Position numbers and translations under genes: made by a program. A stretch of DNA of 64,000 bases from DATBDN01 sp963715995. Its GTDB lineage: Bacteria > Actinomycetota > Thermoleophilia > Solirubrobacterales > Thermoleophilaceae. The stretch's first letter is position 1. Each line of letters starts with the position of its first letter. The DNA is taken from the NCBI GenBank assembly GCA_963715995.1, contig OY970283.1:3100001-3164000 (forward strand), in the 5' to 3' direction. Shown piece by piece: positions 43,362 to 52,724 of this stretch. Below the pieces are notes generated by a model, which ran no database searches, was not told where the DNA came from, and saw only the letters and a list, made by a program, of their open reading frames with translations.

Positions 43362-46300
43362 CTAAGAATCCGCCTCGGGGTCGTCCTCGGCCTCGGTCGC
43401 GGCGCGCAGGATGCCCTCGGCTGCCGCCACGACAGCCGGGAAGCGCTGCTCGGCGTCCTGCGGCACCGGCACGGCGATCGCCGAGCGCCCCGACTCGTAG
43501 ACCGCGTCCGGCAGCTCGGCAGCCAGCGCCCGCCGCCCGGCCTCGCCGAGCTCGATCGGGCTCACGCGCATGCGCCCTGCGCTGAAGCCGACGCTGCGCG
43601 CCCCGGCGCGGCCGAGCTTGATGCGGGCGTCCTGGAGGCGGATCAGGTTCTCGAGCTCGGGCGGCACCGGCCCGAAGCGGTCTACCAGCTCCTCGCGCAG
43701 CAGGATCAGGTCGGCGATCTCGCGTGCGCCGGAGATACGGCGGTGCACCTCGATCTTCGCGGCCTCGTAGGGCACGTAGTCGCCCGGGACGTAGGCGTCC
43801 ACCGGCACGTCCATGCGCACGGGCTCCGGCATGTCGTCGGCCGCGCTGCCGGCCAGCTCCGAGACCGCCTCGTCCAGCATCGTCATGTAGAGCTCGAAGC
43901 CCAGCGCCGCGACGTGGCCCGACTGCTCGTCGCCGAGCAGGTTGCCGGCGCCGCGGATCTCCAGGTCGCGCAGCGCGATCTTGAAGCCCGACCCGAGCTC
44001 GGTGTAGTCAGAGAGCGTCGACAGCCGCCGCTGCGCGTCCTCGGACAGCGCCCGTGAGGACGGGTAGAGCAGGTACGCATATGCCCGCTCGCGCGAGCGC
44101 CCGACGCGGCCGCGTATCTGGTACATCTGCGCCAGCCCGAGCATGTCGGCGCGGTCCACGATCAGCGTGTTCGCGTTCGGGATGTCGAGCCCTGACTCGA
44201 CGATCGAGGTGCACACGAGCACGTCGGCCGTGCCGCGCAGGAAGTCCATCATCACGCGCTCGAGCTGGCCCTCGTCCATCTGGCCGTGCGCCACGCGCAC
44301 GCGCGCTTCGGGCGCGAGCGCCTGGATGCGGATGGCCGTCTCGTCGATCGTCTCGACGCGGTTGTGCAGGAAGAACGTCTGGCCGCGACGCTCGAGCTCG
44401 CGCTCGATCGCCTGCTTGACCAGGTCCTCGTCGTACTCGCCCACGTAGGTGCGCACCGGACGGCGTCCCTCCGGTGGCGTCTTCGATCACCGAGATGTCG
44501 CGCAGGCCGGCCAGCGACATCTGGAGCGTGCGCGGGATCGGCGTCGCCGACAGCGACAGCACGTCCACCTTCAGGCGCAGCTGGCGCAAAAGCTCCTTCT
44601 GCTTCACGCCGAAGCGCTGCTCCTCGTCCACCACCAGCAGGCCGAGGTCCTTGGGACGCACGTCCTGGCTCAGCAGCCGGTGCGTGCCGATCAGGATGTC
44701 CACCTTGCCCTCGCTGAAGTCGGCGAGCGCCTGGCGCACCTCTGCGGGCTTGCGGAAGCGCGAGGCCATCTTGATGCGGAACGGGTAGTCGCGCATGCGC
44801 TCCACGAACGTGCCGTAGTGCTGGGCGGCAAGCACGGTCGTCGGCACCAGGAACATCACCTGCTTGCCGTCCTCGGCTGCCTTGAACGACGCACGCAGGG
44901 CCACCTCGGTCTTGCCGTAGCCCACGTCGCCGCAGATCAGGCGGTCCATCGGGCGCGCCTCCTCCATGTCGGCGCGCACCTGCTCGATCGCCTCGAGCTG
45001 GTCCGGCGTCTCCTGGTAGGGGAAGGACGCCTCGAACTCGCGCTCCCACTCGCTGTCGGACGGGAACGCGTAGCCGGCACGGCGCTTGCGCTCGGCGTAG
45101 AGGTTGATCAGCTCGCCGGCCAGCGCCTGCGCGGCGCGGCGGGCGCGCAGCTTCTGGCGCTCCCACTGCTTGCCGCCGAGCGACGACAGCTGCGGGTCGC
45201 TCGCATCGGCACCCACGTAGCGGCTGATCTTGTGCAGCTGGTCGCTCGGGACGAAGACGCGATCGCCGTCGCGGTACTCCAGCTCGAGGTAGTCGCGCGT
45301 CACGCCGCCGACCGTCTTCGTCTCGAAGCCGAGGAAGCGCGCGATGCCGTGATCCTCGTGCACGACCGGGTCGTTGGCGCGCAGCTCGGTGAAGCTCGTC
45401 ATCGCGTTGCGGCTCGGGCCGGAGCGTTCGGGCCCGCGGCGGCGGCGCAGCAGCCGGTGCTCGGGCAGGATCGCCACCTTGGCGCTCGGCCAGACGAAGC
45501 CCTCGCGCAACGCCGCGGTGGCGAACATGACCGTCGGCTTCTCGGGCATGTGGCCGTCGAGGAACTGCGCGTCCACGCGCGCCAGGTTGTAGAGCGCGCG
45601 CTCGGCCTCGCCGCGGCGTCCCCAGGCCACGACCGTGCGGTAGCCGGAGCGCACGAGCTTCTCCAGCTCCGGCTCGGCGTCGGGCAGCGAGCGCGCGAAC
45701 GCGTCGGCCGCCTGGGCACGGAAGACGTGCGGCTGGTCGCCGGAGATGCTCGACACCCACAGCGCGGCGCGCTCGCGCAGCTGCGCTTCGAGCAGCTCGG
45801 GCGATTGGTAGAGCTGGTGCGCCTCCTCGTCGTGGAAGCTCGTGCAGACGTCCTTCCACCAGTCCTCGAGCGACGGGCCCACGTCCTCCTCGGCGGCGAC
45901 CACGATCTGGGTCTGCGGCGGGATCAGGTCGAGCAGCGCGCGGAAGCGGTCGAGCGGCAGCACCTGGGCGATGTCCGGGCGGTCCTCGACCGCGCTCTCG
46001 GCGGCCATCTCCGCGAGCTCGCGGTGCTCGGGCGCGAGCTCAGCCGCCGGCTCGATCTCCACGTGCTCGGCGTCCTCCAGCGAGCGCTGCGTGAAGGTGG
46101 AGAACCAGGTCAGCCGCTCGACCTCGACGTCGAAGAGCTCGCAGCGCACCGCGCGCTCCTCGGTAGCCGGATAGATGTCGAGGATGTCGCCGCGCAGCGC
46201 GAACTGGCCCCGCTCCTCGACTTGGTCGACGCGCTCGTAGCCGCAGGCCACGAGCTGGTCGAGCGTGGCGGCGACGTCGATCTGGGAGCCCTTGTCGAGC

Positions 46301-46749
46301 GTGAAGCCGTGAGGGCGAAGCTCGGGGTCGGGCACCTTCTCGGAGAGCGCGGTGGCGCTGGCAACGACAACCGCAGCGTCCCCCGTATGAAGGTCTGTCA
46401 GACCTTCATTCGGGGGGACAAGTGCGTCGAGCGCCGCGATCCGCAGGCCCACCAGGTGCGGCGGCGGCGTCAGGCTCGACTCGTAGCGCACGCCGCGGCT
46501 CGGGTAGAAGCGCACCTCGCGCGGCGCGAGGTAGGCCTTCAGGTCGCCGGCCAGGTCGCGTGCGGCACGATCGTCACCTGCGATCACCAGCGCCGGGCGC
46601 TGCGGGTCCAGGTCGAGCAGGCCGGCCAGCAGGTACGGGCGCAGGCTGGCGGAGGCGAAGACGCGCTGCGGCTCACGCTCTGCGGCAGCGGCCAAGCGCC
46701 CGACGTCGGGCTCTCTCTGGGCGTATGCGAGCAGTTGGCGAAGTGGCAT
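43362..46749 (-). CDS. mfd: Transcription-repair coupling factor Mfd, frameshifted and with palindrome insertion
   Basis: About 1128 residues over two frames. The first frame (46749 down to about 44482) has the UvrB-like N-terminal part, the RNA-polymerase interaction domain (DPVVHEDHGIARFLGFE), helicase motifs GDVGYGKTEVALRA and VVDEEQRFGVKQKE and ends SVIEDATGG. The second frame (to 43362) continues RTYVGEYDEDLVKQA, translocase motifs DVLVCTSIVESGLD and QIRGRVGRSRERAYAY and the C-terminal TRCF domain. One extra base in CGAAGACG at about 44482 restores SVIETPPEGRRPVRTY. Residues near 112-125 include an in-frame palindrome (46378-46419). Essential-like for strand-specific repair; the frameshift is more likely an error than decay. 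Confidence 0.9.
46378..46419. repeat. Palindrome inside the mfd reading frame
   Basis: Left arm GTCCCCCGTATGAAGGTCTG pairs with the right arm to 46419 with few mismatches. It encodes about 14 extra residues (PPNEGLTDLHTGD) between LDAL and VVVASA, where other Mfd proteins have a short loop. No stop codon results. Confidence 0.75.
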
Positions 46750-46804
46750 CCGGGCAGCACGAACGACCCGGAAATCCCCGGGCCGCGTCGTTCACACTGA
46801 GTCT

Positions 46805-47359
46805 ATGAGGGCGCCTCCAGACGGAATTTCGCTGCGGCTGGCGGGAGCGGGCGACGTCGAGCGCGTGGTCGGGCTGGTGCGAGCCGAGATCGCGCGTTAC
46901 AGCGAATGGGCGCCCGGATTCGAGGCGCCCATGCCGCCGCCGGAGGTCGCCGAGCGGCTGAACCTGGCGTTCAGCGACCCCGAGCGCGCGTGGGTTCTGA
47001 TGGCCGAGTCAGGCGACGAGACGGCCGGCATCGTCTCGCTGTCCTTGACCACCGCGGCGAAGGCTGACCCCCCGCCGCCGGGGACCGTCTACCTGTGGCA
47101 GATGTTCGTGCGCCGGGACTGGCAGGGCAGCGGCCTGGCGGGCGCGCTGATGGACCGTGTGTTCGAGGAGGCCGCCCGGCGCGGCTTCACGCGAATGGTG
47201 CTGTGGACGCCCGAGGGCGCAGCCCAGGCGCGCCACTTCTACGAGCGCGAGGGCTGGACCCTCTCAGGCGAGACAGACCCGGAGCCGGAGTTCGGGCTGC
47301 CGCTGGTCGAATACGAACACAACCTAAAGACGGGGCCAGGCCCCGTCTTTAAGCTATGA
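46805..47359 (+). CDS. GNAT-family N-acetyltransferase
   Basis: 184 residues. GNAT fold with ISLRLAGAGDVERVVGLVRA at the start, YLWQMFVRRDWQGSGLAGALMDRVFEEA with the acetyl-CoA motif (Q-x-x-G-x-A), then TRMVLWTPEGAAQARHFYEREG. The last 12 residues (NLKTGPGPVFKL) are encoded by palindrome copy 2. Substrate unknown. Divergent from mfd; converges with pth, overlapping its 3' end by 11 bases. Confidence 0.85.
   Translation: MRAPPDGISLRLAGAGDVERVVGLVRAEIARYSEWAPGFEAPMPPPEVAERLNLAFSDPERAWVLMAESGDETAGIVSLSLTTAAKADPPPPGTVYLWQMFVRRDWQGSGLAGALMDRVFEEAARRGFTRMVLWTPEGAAQARHFYEREGWTLSGETDPEPEFGLPLVEYEHNLKTGPGPVFKL
47321..47355. repeat. 35-bp palindromic repeat, copy 2
   Basis: AACCTAAAGACGGGGCC, one A, then GGCCCCGTCTTT and a partly changed end. 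The same arm is at 37691. It encodes the C-terminal residues of the GNAT gene and the 3' end of pth, so both convergent genes end in the repeat. Confidence 0.85.
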
Positions 47360-47893
47360 CTCGCTCGACCTCGGAGGCCGCTCGCTCGATCAGGTCCTGC
47401 ACGTCGGCCGCCTGCTCGCCCGAAGCGTCCCAGCACATGCGCGGAGACGATCTCCGGGTCGGTCGTGTCCGGCCGCCCCACCCCCACGCGCACGCGCCTG
47501 AAGTCCGCCGAGCCCAGCCCCTGCTTCAGCGACTTCAGCCCGTTGTGGCCCGCGAGCCCGCCACCGATCCGCGACTCGATGCGCCCGAACGGCAGGTCGA
47601 TCTCGTCGTGGATCACGACCACGTGGTCGAGATCCAGGTGGCAGGGCTCCGCGCGCCGGCCCGACCGACTGGCCCGAGTCGTTCATGAACGTCTGCGGTT
47701 CGAGCAGCGCCACGTGCGGGCCGCCCGGGCCGGTGCGCCCGACCGTGAAGCGACCCTTGTACTTGTCCTTCGCGCGCGGCATGTCCCAGCGCTTCGCCAG
47801 TTCCGCGAGCACGGCGAAACCGACGTTGTGGCGCGTGCCCGCGTAGCGCGGCCCGGGGTTGCCCAGGCCGACGATCAGCCAGTCCGCGTGAAT
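47349..47893 (-). CDS. pth: Peptidyl-tRNA hydrolase, with two apparent frameshifts
   Basis: About 180 residues in three frames. First frame: ADWLIVGLGNPGPRYAGTRHN (catalytic His of the family), LLEPQTFMNDSGQSVGPAR. Second frame: VVVIHDEIDLPFGRIESRIG, GGLAGHNGLKSL and GSADFRRVRVGVGRP. Third frame: GEQAADVQDLIERAASEVERVIA to TAA 47349. One extra base near 47641-47655 and another near 47426-47434 would join them. It releases peptides from tRNA and is normally essential, so these are probably indel errors. No ATG/GTG is seen; ATT at 47893 precedes HADWLIV, the expected start region. Confidence 0.75.
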
Positions 47894-47910
47894 CGCGCCG
47901 CGGAGAAAGC

Positions 47911-48616
47911 TCAGGACTCCTCTGAGGCGTCCTCGGAACGCCTCGACCGGCAGCTTCTGGCCTCGTCGCCTCGTGGGCGCCCGTCTGCCGCTTGGCTCGC
48001 CGTCCTCGCCGACCACCCCAGCCTCCTCCTCGAGCTCCGGCTCCTCCGGCTCCTCGGATGGGATGACGATGGTCGCGACGATCGTCTCCTCGGGATCGTC
48101 GAGGAAGGTGACGCCCTCGGGCGCCGTGACGGCCGACAGGTGCATCGTCTCGGCGATGCCGAGCCCGGAGACGTCGATCGTGATCTCGTCCGGGATCGCC
48201 GTCGGCAGCGCCTCGATGTTCAGCTGGTGGGTCGGCAGCTCCAGCACGCCGCCCTCCTTGACCCCCGGTGCCTCCTCGCCGCCGATCGCGTGCAGCGCGA
48301 CCGTGGTCTGGATCGCCTGGTCGAGGCGAACCTCGACGAAGTCGACGTGCATCAGGTCGCCACGGACCGGGTGCTGCTGCATGTCCTTCAAGATGACCGG
48401 CCGCGCCGTGCCGTCGACCTTCAGGTCGATCAGCGCGCCCGAGCCGATCAGCACGCGGCGAAGCTCGCGGGCGTCGGCCTCGAAGCTGACGTTGCTGCCC
48501 TCGGCACCGCCGTAGACGACACCGGGCACCTTGCCACTCTTGCGCAGGCGGCGCGTTACGCGCGACCCGAACTGCTCGCGCTTCTGGACGTCGATTGTCG
48601 GTCTGTCACTGGCCAT
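47911..48616 (-). CDS. rplY: 50S ribosomal protein L25/Ctc, probable frameshift near the C-terminus
   Basis: About 234 residues from ATG 48616. N-terminal L25 domain REQFGSRVTRRLRKSGKVPGVVYGG, then the TL5/Ctc C-terminal domain (LHAIGGEEAPGVKEGGVLEL, TIDVSGLGIAETMHLS). After the acidic EEPELEEEAGVVGEDGE the first frame leaves the family and runs into pth without a stop; another frame ends acidic and regular as SEDASEES with TGA at 47911. One extra base at about 47965-48000 would join them. It binds 5S rRNA. Upstream of pth as usual. Confidence 0.75.
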
Positions 48617-48658
48617 CGGAACGGGGCAGTCTAGCTGTCGGCAGTAGCCTGCCCGGGA

Positions 48659-50074
48659 ATGGCGAAGGACGATCTGCCGCAGGGGCGCGTCCGGCGCACG
48701 GCCAAGGTGGGAACCGTGATCGGCTCTCAGGGCGCGCGCTACGCCGGCACGCGCGCGGCCAACCTCGTGCGCGACAAGGACAAGGCAACCGAGGCGATGG
48801 ACGCGCGCCATCTCGAGGCCGCCGAGCGCATGGTCGACGTGCTCGGGACGATGAAGGGCGCGGCGATGAAGATCGGCCAGCTGGCGTCGTTCATCGACAC
48901 CGAGTTCATCCCCGAGGAGTACCGCGAGCTCTACCAGGACAAGCTCGCCTCGCTGCGCTCCGAAGCGCCGTCGATGCCGTGGAAGAAGGTCAAGGCCGTG
49001 CTCGAGGAGGAGTGGGACGGCGAGTCGGTGGAGGAGCTGTTCGAAGACTTCGAGCACGAGGCCACCGCGGCCGCCTCGATCGGCCAGGTGCACCGCGCGG
49101 TGCTGCACGACGGGCGCAAGGTGGCGGTGAAGGTGCAGTACCCCGGCATCGCTGAGGCACTGCGGGCCGACCTCCAGAACGCCCAGATGCTGATCCGCAT
49201 GGCCAAGGCCCTCGCGCCCGGCCTCGACGCCAACGCGGCCGCTGCCGAGCTGAAGGAACGCGTGCTCGAGGAGCTCGACTACGAGTTCGAGGCGCAGAAC
49301 CAGCGCACGTTCGCGCGGGCCTATCGCGGCCACCCGTTCATCTACGTGCCCGACGTGGTCACGCGACTGTCGCGCGGGCGCGTGCTCGTGAGTGAGTGGG
49401 TCGACGGCCACGACTTCGACTACGTGAAGGCGCAGCCGCAGCCCGAGCGTGACCGCTTCGGCGAGATCGTCTTCCGCTTCTGCTTCGGCTCGATCTACCA
49501 CATCCAGCACTTCAACGCCGACGCTCATCCGGGCAACTACCTGCTGATGGACGACGGCAAGGTCGCCTTCCTCGACTTCGGGATGACCAAGCAGCTCGAC
49601 AAGGAGCAGATTGCGCTCGAGGTGACGGCGATCGCTGCCGCCTTCGACAACGACCCCGACCGCCTGCGCCACGCGCTGCACGACCTGGGCTTCCTGCACA
49701 AGCCCGAGCGCGTCGATGCCGAGCGGCTGATGGAGCACGTGCGCGTGATCGGCGGCTGGTACATGGAGGACCGCGAGATCACCGTCGACTCGCAGCTCGT
49801 GATGAACGCCATCGCCGCCGTGACCGACCCGCGCGCCGGCTTCTACGACCTCTGGCGCCGCGAGAACATCCCCGCGAACGAGCTGATGGGCCGGCGGATG
49901 GAGACCGGCGTGCTGGCCGTCCTCGGGCAGCTGCGCGCAACGCGCAACTGGCACCGGATCGGCCGCGAGTGGTGGTTCGCCGACGAGCCCGCGACCGAGC
50001 TCGGTCGCGAGGAGTGGGCCTACTTCGAGGCCCGCGGCGAGAAGCGAGTCCAGAAGTTCTCCATTCCTGATTAG
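48659..50074 (+). CDS. ABC1/AarF/UbiB-family atypical kinase
   Basis: 471 residues. ADCK-type kinase fold: KGAAMKIGQLASFID with the diagnostic KxGQ, ATAAASIGQVHRAVL (A-rich nucleotide loop), VAVKVQYPG with the Lys, EELDYEFEAQN, HFNADAHPGNYLLMDDG and LDFGMTKQL (catalytic and metal Asp). Involved in quinone or lipid biosynthesis in other bacteria; in actinobacteria the role is open. Divergent from rplY. Confidence 0.92.
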   Translation: MAKDDLPQGRVRRTAKVGTVIGSQGARYAGTRAANLVRDKDKATEAMDARHLEAAERMVDVLGTMKGAAMKIGQLASFIDTEFIPEEYRELYQDKLASLRSEAPSMPWKKVKAVLEEEWDGESVEELFEDFEHEATAAASIGQVHRAVLHDGRKVAVKVQYPGIAEALRADLQNAQMLIRMAKALAPGLDANAAAAELKERVLEELDYEFEAQNQRTFARAYRGHPFIYVPDVVTRLSRGRVLVSEWVDGHDFDYVKAQPQPERDRFGEIVFRFCFGSIYHIQHFNADAHPGNYLLMDDGKVAFLDFGMTKQLDKEQIALEVTAIAAAFDNDPDRLRHALHDLGFLHKPERVDAERLMEHVRVIGGWYMEDREITVDSQLVMNAIAAVTDPRAGFYDLWRRENIPANELMGRRMETGVLAVLGQLRATRNWHRIGREWWFADEPATELGREEWAYFEARGEKRVQKFSIPD

Positions 50075-50099
50075 CTCGCACTAATATCAGTTACAGCTC

Positions 50100-50417
50100 A
50101 TGTCGATTCTCAAGGACGCTCGCGAGAAGGCGGGGCTGACGCAGGCCGAGCTGGCGCGCCGCGTCGGCGTGACCCAGGGCGCGATCGCGCAGCTGGAGCG
50201 CCCGGGCGCGAACCCCACCCTGCGCACGCTCGAGCGTGCGCTGGCGGCGACGGGCTACGGCCTGGAGCTGCGCCTGGCCCCGCGCAAGAGCGCCGTGGAC
50301 GAGACGCTGCTGCGCGAGGCGCTGCGGCTGACGCCGGCCGAGCGGATCGCGGCCGCCGGGCGGCTGCTGGCCGGCGCGCGGACGATCGCCACGGCGGGCG
50401 CCCGCGCGCCGGGATGA
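50100..50417 (+). CDS. XRE-family HTH, first of an HTH-nucleotidyltransferase pair
   Basis: 105 residues. Complete Cro/C1 HTH at residues 1-60: MSILKDAREKAGLTQAELAR, RVGVTQGAIAQLER, NPTLRTLERALAATGYGLEL. A helical tail of 45 residues follows. The stop overlaps the next ATG (ATGA at 50414-50417), so it is coupled to the nucleotidyltransferase and probably its antitoxin or regulator. Confidence 0.8.
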   Translation: MSILKDAREKAGLTQAELARRVGVTQGAIAQLERPGANPTLRTLERALAATGYGLELRLAPRKSAVDETLLREALRLTPAERIAAAGRLLAGARTIATAGARAPG

Positions 50418-50902
50418 GCTCGCCCGACAGCCTGCTCGTCCGGCTCGCCGCCGCAGGCGTGGACTTCGTGGTCATCGGCGGGATCGCCGTGATCGCGCAC
50501 GGCCACATCCGCACAACGCTCGACACCGACATCACCTACTCCACCGAGCCTGACAACCTGTCGGCGCTCGGAGGAGCGCTCGTCGAGCTGGACGCCCGCC
50601 TGCGCGGCGTGGCGGAGCTGGTGCCGTTCGTGCCGGACGGGCGCACGCTGCGCGCGACCGAGATCCTCACGCTGACCACTGCTGCCGGACCGCTCGACCT
50701 GCTTGCATCGCCGCCTGGTGGCCCTCCCTATCCAGAGCTTCGCGAGCGCGCCCAGCCGATCGAGCTCGACGGGCGCGAGGTCCGGGTCGCGTCGATCGAG
50801 GACCTGCTGGCGATGAAGCGCGCCGCCGGCCTGCCGCAGGACCTGATCGACGTCGAGGCGCTCGAAGCGATTCAGCGGATCGGGCGCGAGGCTTCTTCTT
50901 GA
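50414..50902 (+). CDS. Nucleotidyltransferase-fold protein (partner of upstream HTH)
   Basis: 162 residues. NTase fold: VDFVVIGGIAVIAHGHIRTTL, DTDITYS (Asp-x-Asp metal pair, D53/D55 by eye), LLASPPGG, REVRVASIEDLLAMKRAAGL. Typical of the MNT/AbiEii type, which act as toxins or as AMP-transferase antitoxins. The coupling with the HTH suggests a two-gene module. Confidence 0.75.
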   Translation: MSSPDSLLVRLAAAGVDFVVIGGIAVIAHGHIRTTLDTDITYSTEPDNLSALGGALVELDARLRGVAELVPFVPDGRTLRATEILTLTTAAGPLDLLASPPGGPPYPELRERAQPIELDGREVRVASIEDLLAMKRAAGLPQDLIDVEALEAIQRIGREASS

Positions 50903-50974
50903 TGAAAACCCTCCCGCAACATCAACTTGATCTAGACTCGGAGCATCTCCGCGGCACATCCCGTCAACGAGCTG

Positions 50975-51460
50975 GTGGAGCAGATCATGGATCTCCAGCG
51001 GGTCCGCACCGCCGTGCGCGACCCCGAGGAGCGCCGGCGCGCGGCGCGGGTGATCAGGCAGCTGCGCGCGCGCCTGGACGTGGGGATTCCGAAACACCGT
51101 GCCGCTGAGGCACTCGGCATCAGCCCCCAGGCGCTGGAGCGCTGGGTGCGGGCCGGCGCGCTCGCGACCGTGACCAGGCCGGGATCCTCGCGCGAGCTGA
51201 TCGAGCGCGACGCCCTGCTGCGGCTGGCCGCCGAGGTACGACGACATGAGGGCGAGGCACGGCCGGTCGCCGCGGCAATCACGGCGCTCGGCAAGCGCCT
51301 GGCGCCGAAGCCGCGTCCGAACTCGCCAGCGCGCGAGTTGCGCTACGAGTACCTCCACACGAGCCCCGCCGATCGGCTGCGCACCACGGTGACCCTGTCG
51401 GAGACCCTGCACGCCATGGCCGCTCGCGCACGCGAACGTCAAGCGGCGGCGGGCCGATGA
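50975..51460 (+). CDS. HTH protein, first of the second nucleotidyltransferase pair
   Basis: 161 residues from GTG 50975. A MerR/excisionase-like DNA-binding unit in the middle: KHRAAEALGISPQALERWVRAG, VTRPGSSRELIERDALL. Helical otherwise. ATGA overlap with the following NTase gene. Not similar to the first pair's HTH, so not a simple duplication. Confidence 0.7.
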   Translation: MEQIMDLQRVRTAVRDPEERRRAARVIRQLRARLDVGIPKHRAAEALGISPQALERWVRAGALATVTRPGSSRELIERDALLRLAAEVRRHEGEARPVAAAITALGKRLAPKPRPNSPARELRYEYLHTSPADRLRTTVTLSETLHAMAARARERQAAAGR

Positions 51461-52002
51461 CAGCCCTGGCGGCACCAGGCCCCCACACCCGTCCCGACTT
51501 CTGGGGCCTGTTACGGGCGCTGTGCGAGCACGACGTCGAGTTCGTCGTGATCGGCGGCTTCGCGGTCGGTCTTCACGGCTATGTGCGGGCGACGAAGGAC
51601 GTGGACATCGTCCCGGCGCCGGATGAGGCAAACGTGTCGCGGCTCTGGGATGCGCTCCTCGCACTGGACGCCCGGCCGGCAGAGTTCGGAGACTTCGCTC
51701 CCGACGAGATGCCGGTGCCATTCACCCGTGCGGGACTCGTCGAGGGCACCGGCAACTGGGCGCTCTACACGCGTCTCGGCCGTCTCGATCTCATGCCCTA
51801 TGTCGAGGACGACGATGGTGAGCTGCCCTTTGCCGAGTTGCGCGCGGCGGCCGACTCCGAGGAGTTCGAGGAAATCGGCGCTCGCCTCTGGTTCGCGTCG
51901 GCACAGCATCTGATCGCGATGAAGGAGCACGCGGGGCGTGACGAGGATCTGCGCGATGTCGCCGCTCTGCGCGCGGCACTGGGCCTGGAGGAGGACCGTT
52001 GA
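51457..52002 (+). CDS. Nucleotidyltransferase-fold protein, second pair
   Basis: 181 residues. DVEFVVIGGFAVGLHGYVRAT, KDVDIVPAPD with the D-x-D pair, GRLDLMPYVED, and SAQHLIAMKEHAGRDEDLRDVAALRA. Similar fold to the gene at 50414. The TGA stop overlaps the TTG start of the LOG gene. Confidence 0.75.
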   Translation: MTALAAPGPHTRPDFWGLLRALCEHDVEFVVIGGFAVGLHGYVRATKDVDIVPAPDEANVSRLWDALLALDARPAEFGDFAPDEMPVPFTRAGLVEGTGNWALYTRLGRLDLMPYVEDDDGELPFAELRAAADSEEFEEIGARLWFASAQHLIAMKEHAGRDEDLRDVAALRAALGLEEDR

Positions 52003-52724
52003 CCGACAAGGCCCGCACCTCCGACGAGGAGATCATCCAGGCCCAGGCGCCGTGTCTTGAGTCTGAGCACGACGATGCCGGACGGGTCGCGCGGATCCAG
52101 GCGGAGCTGGAGCACGGCTTCGACCTGCTGCGCGACTGCGGCTGCGCGGTGTCGATCTTCGGCTCGGCGCGGGTGCCCGAGGGACACTGGCAGTACGAGC
52201 TCGCCCGCTCGGTCGCCCGTGAGCTGAGCGCCGACGGCATGGAGGTCATCACCGGCGGCGGCCCGGGGATCATGGAGGCGGCCAACCGCGGGGCCAAGGA
52301 GGGCGGCTCGCGCTCGATCGGCATCAACATCGAGCTGCCGTTCGAGCAGCACGAGAACCCGTACCTCGACGTGCAGATGACCTGCCACTACTTCTTCACG
52401 CGCAAGCTCTTCTTCGTGCGCTACTCGGTCGGGTTCGTCGTCTTCCCCGGCGGCTTCGGCACGCTCGACGAGCTGTTCGAGGCGCTCACGCTGAGCCAGA
52501 CCGGCAAGACGCGCCACTTCCCGGTCGTGCTGGTGGGAAGCGACTACTGGTCAGGACTCGTGGACTGGCTGCGCGCGCGCGTGCTCGAGGAGGGCAAGAT
52601 CGGCGCGGCCGACCTCGGGCTGATCCAGATAGTGGACGAGCCGCACCAGATCGTGGCCGAGATCTTCCGCGGCGCCGAACTTCAGGGCTTTCCCTGCGGG
52701 CCGGGCAGAGGCGCCGCCGGGTAG
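51999..52724 (+). CDS. LOG-family Rossmann protein (nucleotide phosphoribohydrolase-like)
   Basis: 241 residues from TTG 51999. VSIFGSARVPEGHWQYELAR, ITGGGPGIMEAANRGAKEGGS, and VFPGGFGTLDELFEALTLSQT are the LOG/TIGR00730 motifs (GGxPGxM-AxxG and PGGxGTxxE). Members release free cytokinin-like bases or have unknown nucleotide-phosphoribohydrolase roles. The end overlaps the PLD-like gene by 43 bases. Confidence 0.9.
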   Translation: MTDKARTSDEEIIQAQAPCLESEHDDAGRVARIQAELEHGFDLLRDCGCAVSIFGSARVPEGHWQYELARSVARELSADGMEVITGGGPGIMEAANRGAKEGGSRSIGINIELPFEQHENPYLDVQMTCHYFFTRKLFFVRYSVGFVVFPGGFGTLDELFEALTLSQTGKTRHFPVVLVGSDYWSGLVDWLRARVLEEGKIGAADLGLIQIVDEPHQIVAEIFRGAELQGFPCGPGRGAAG

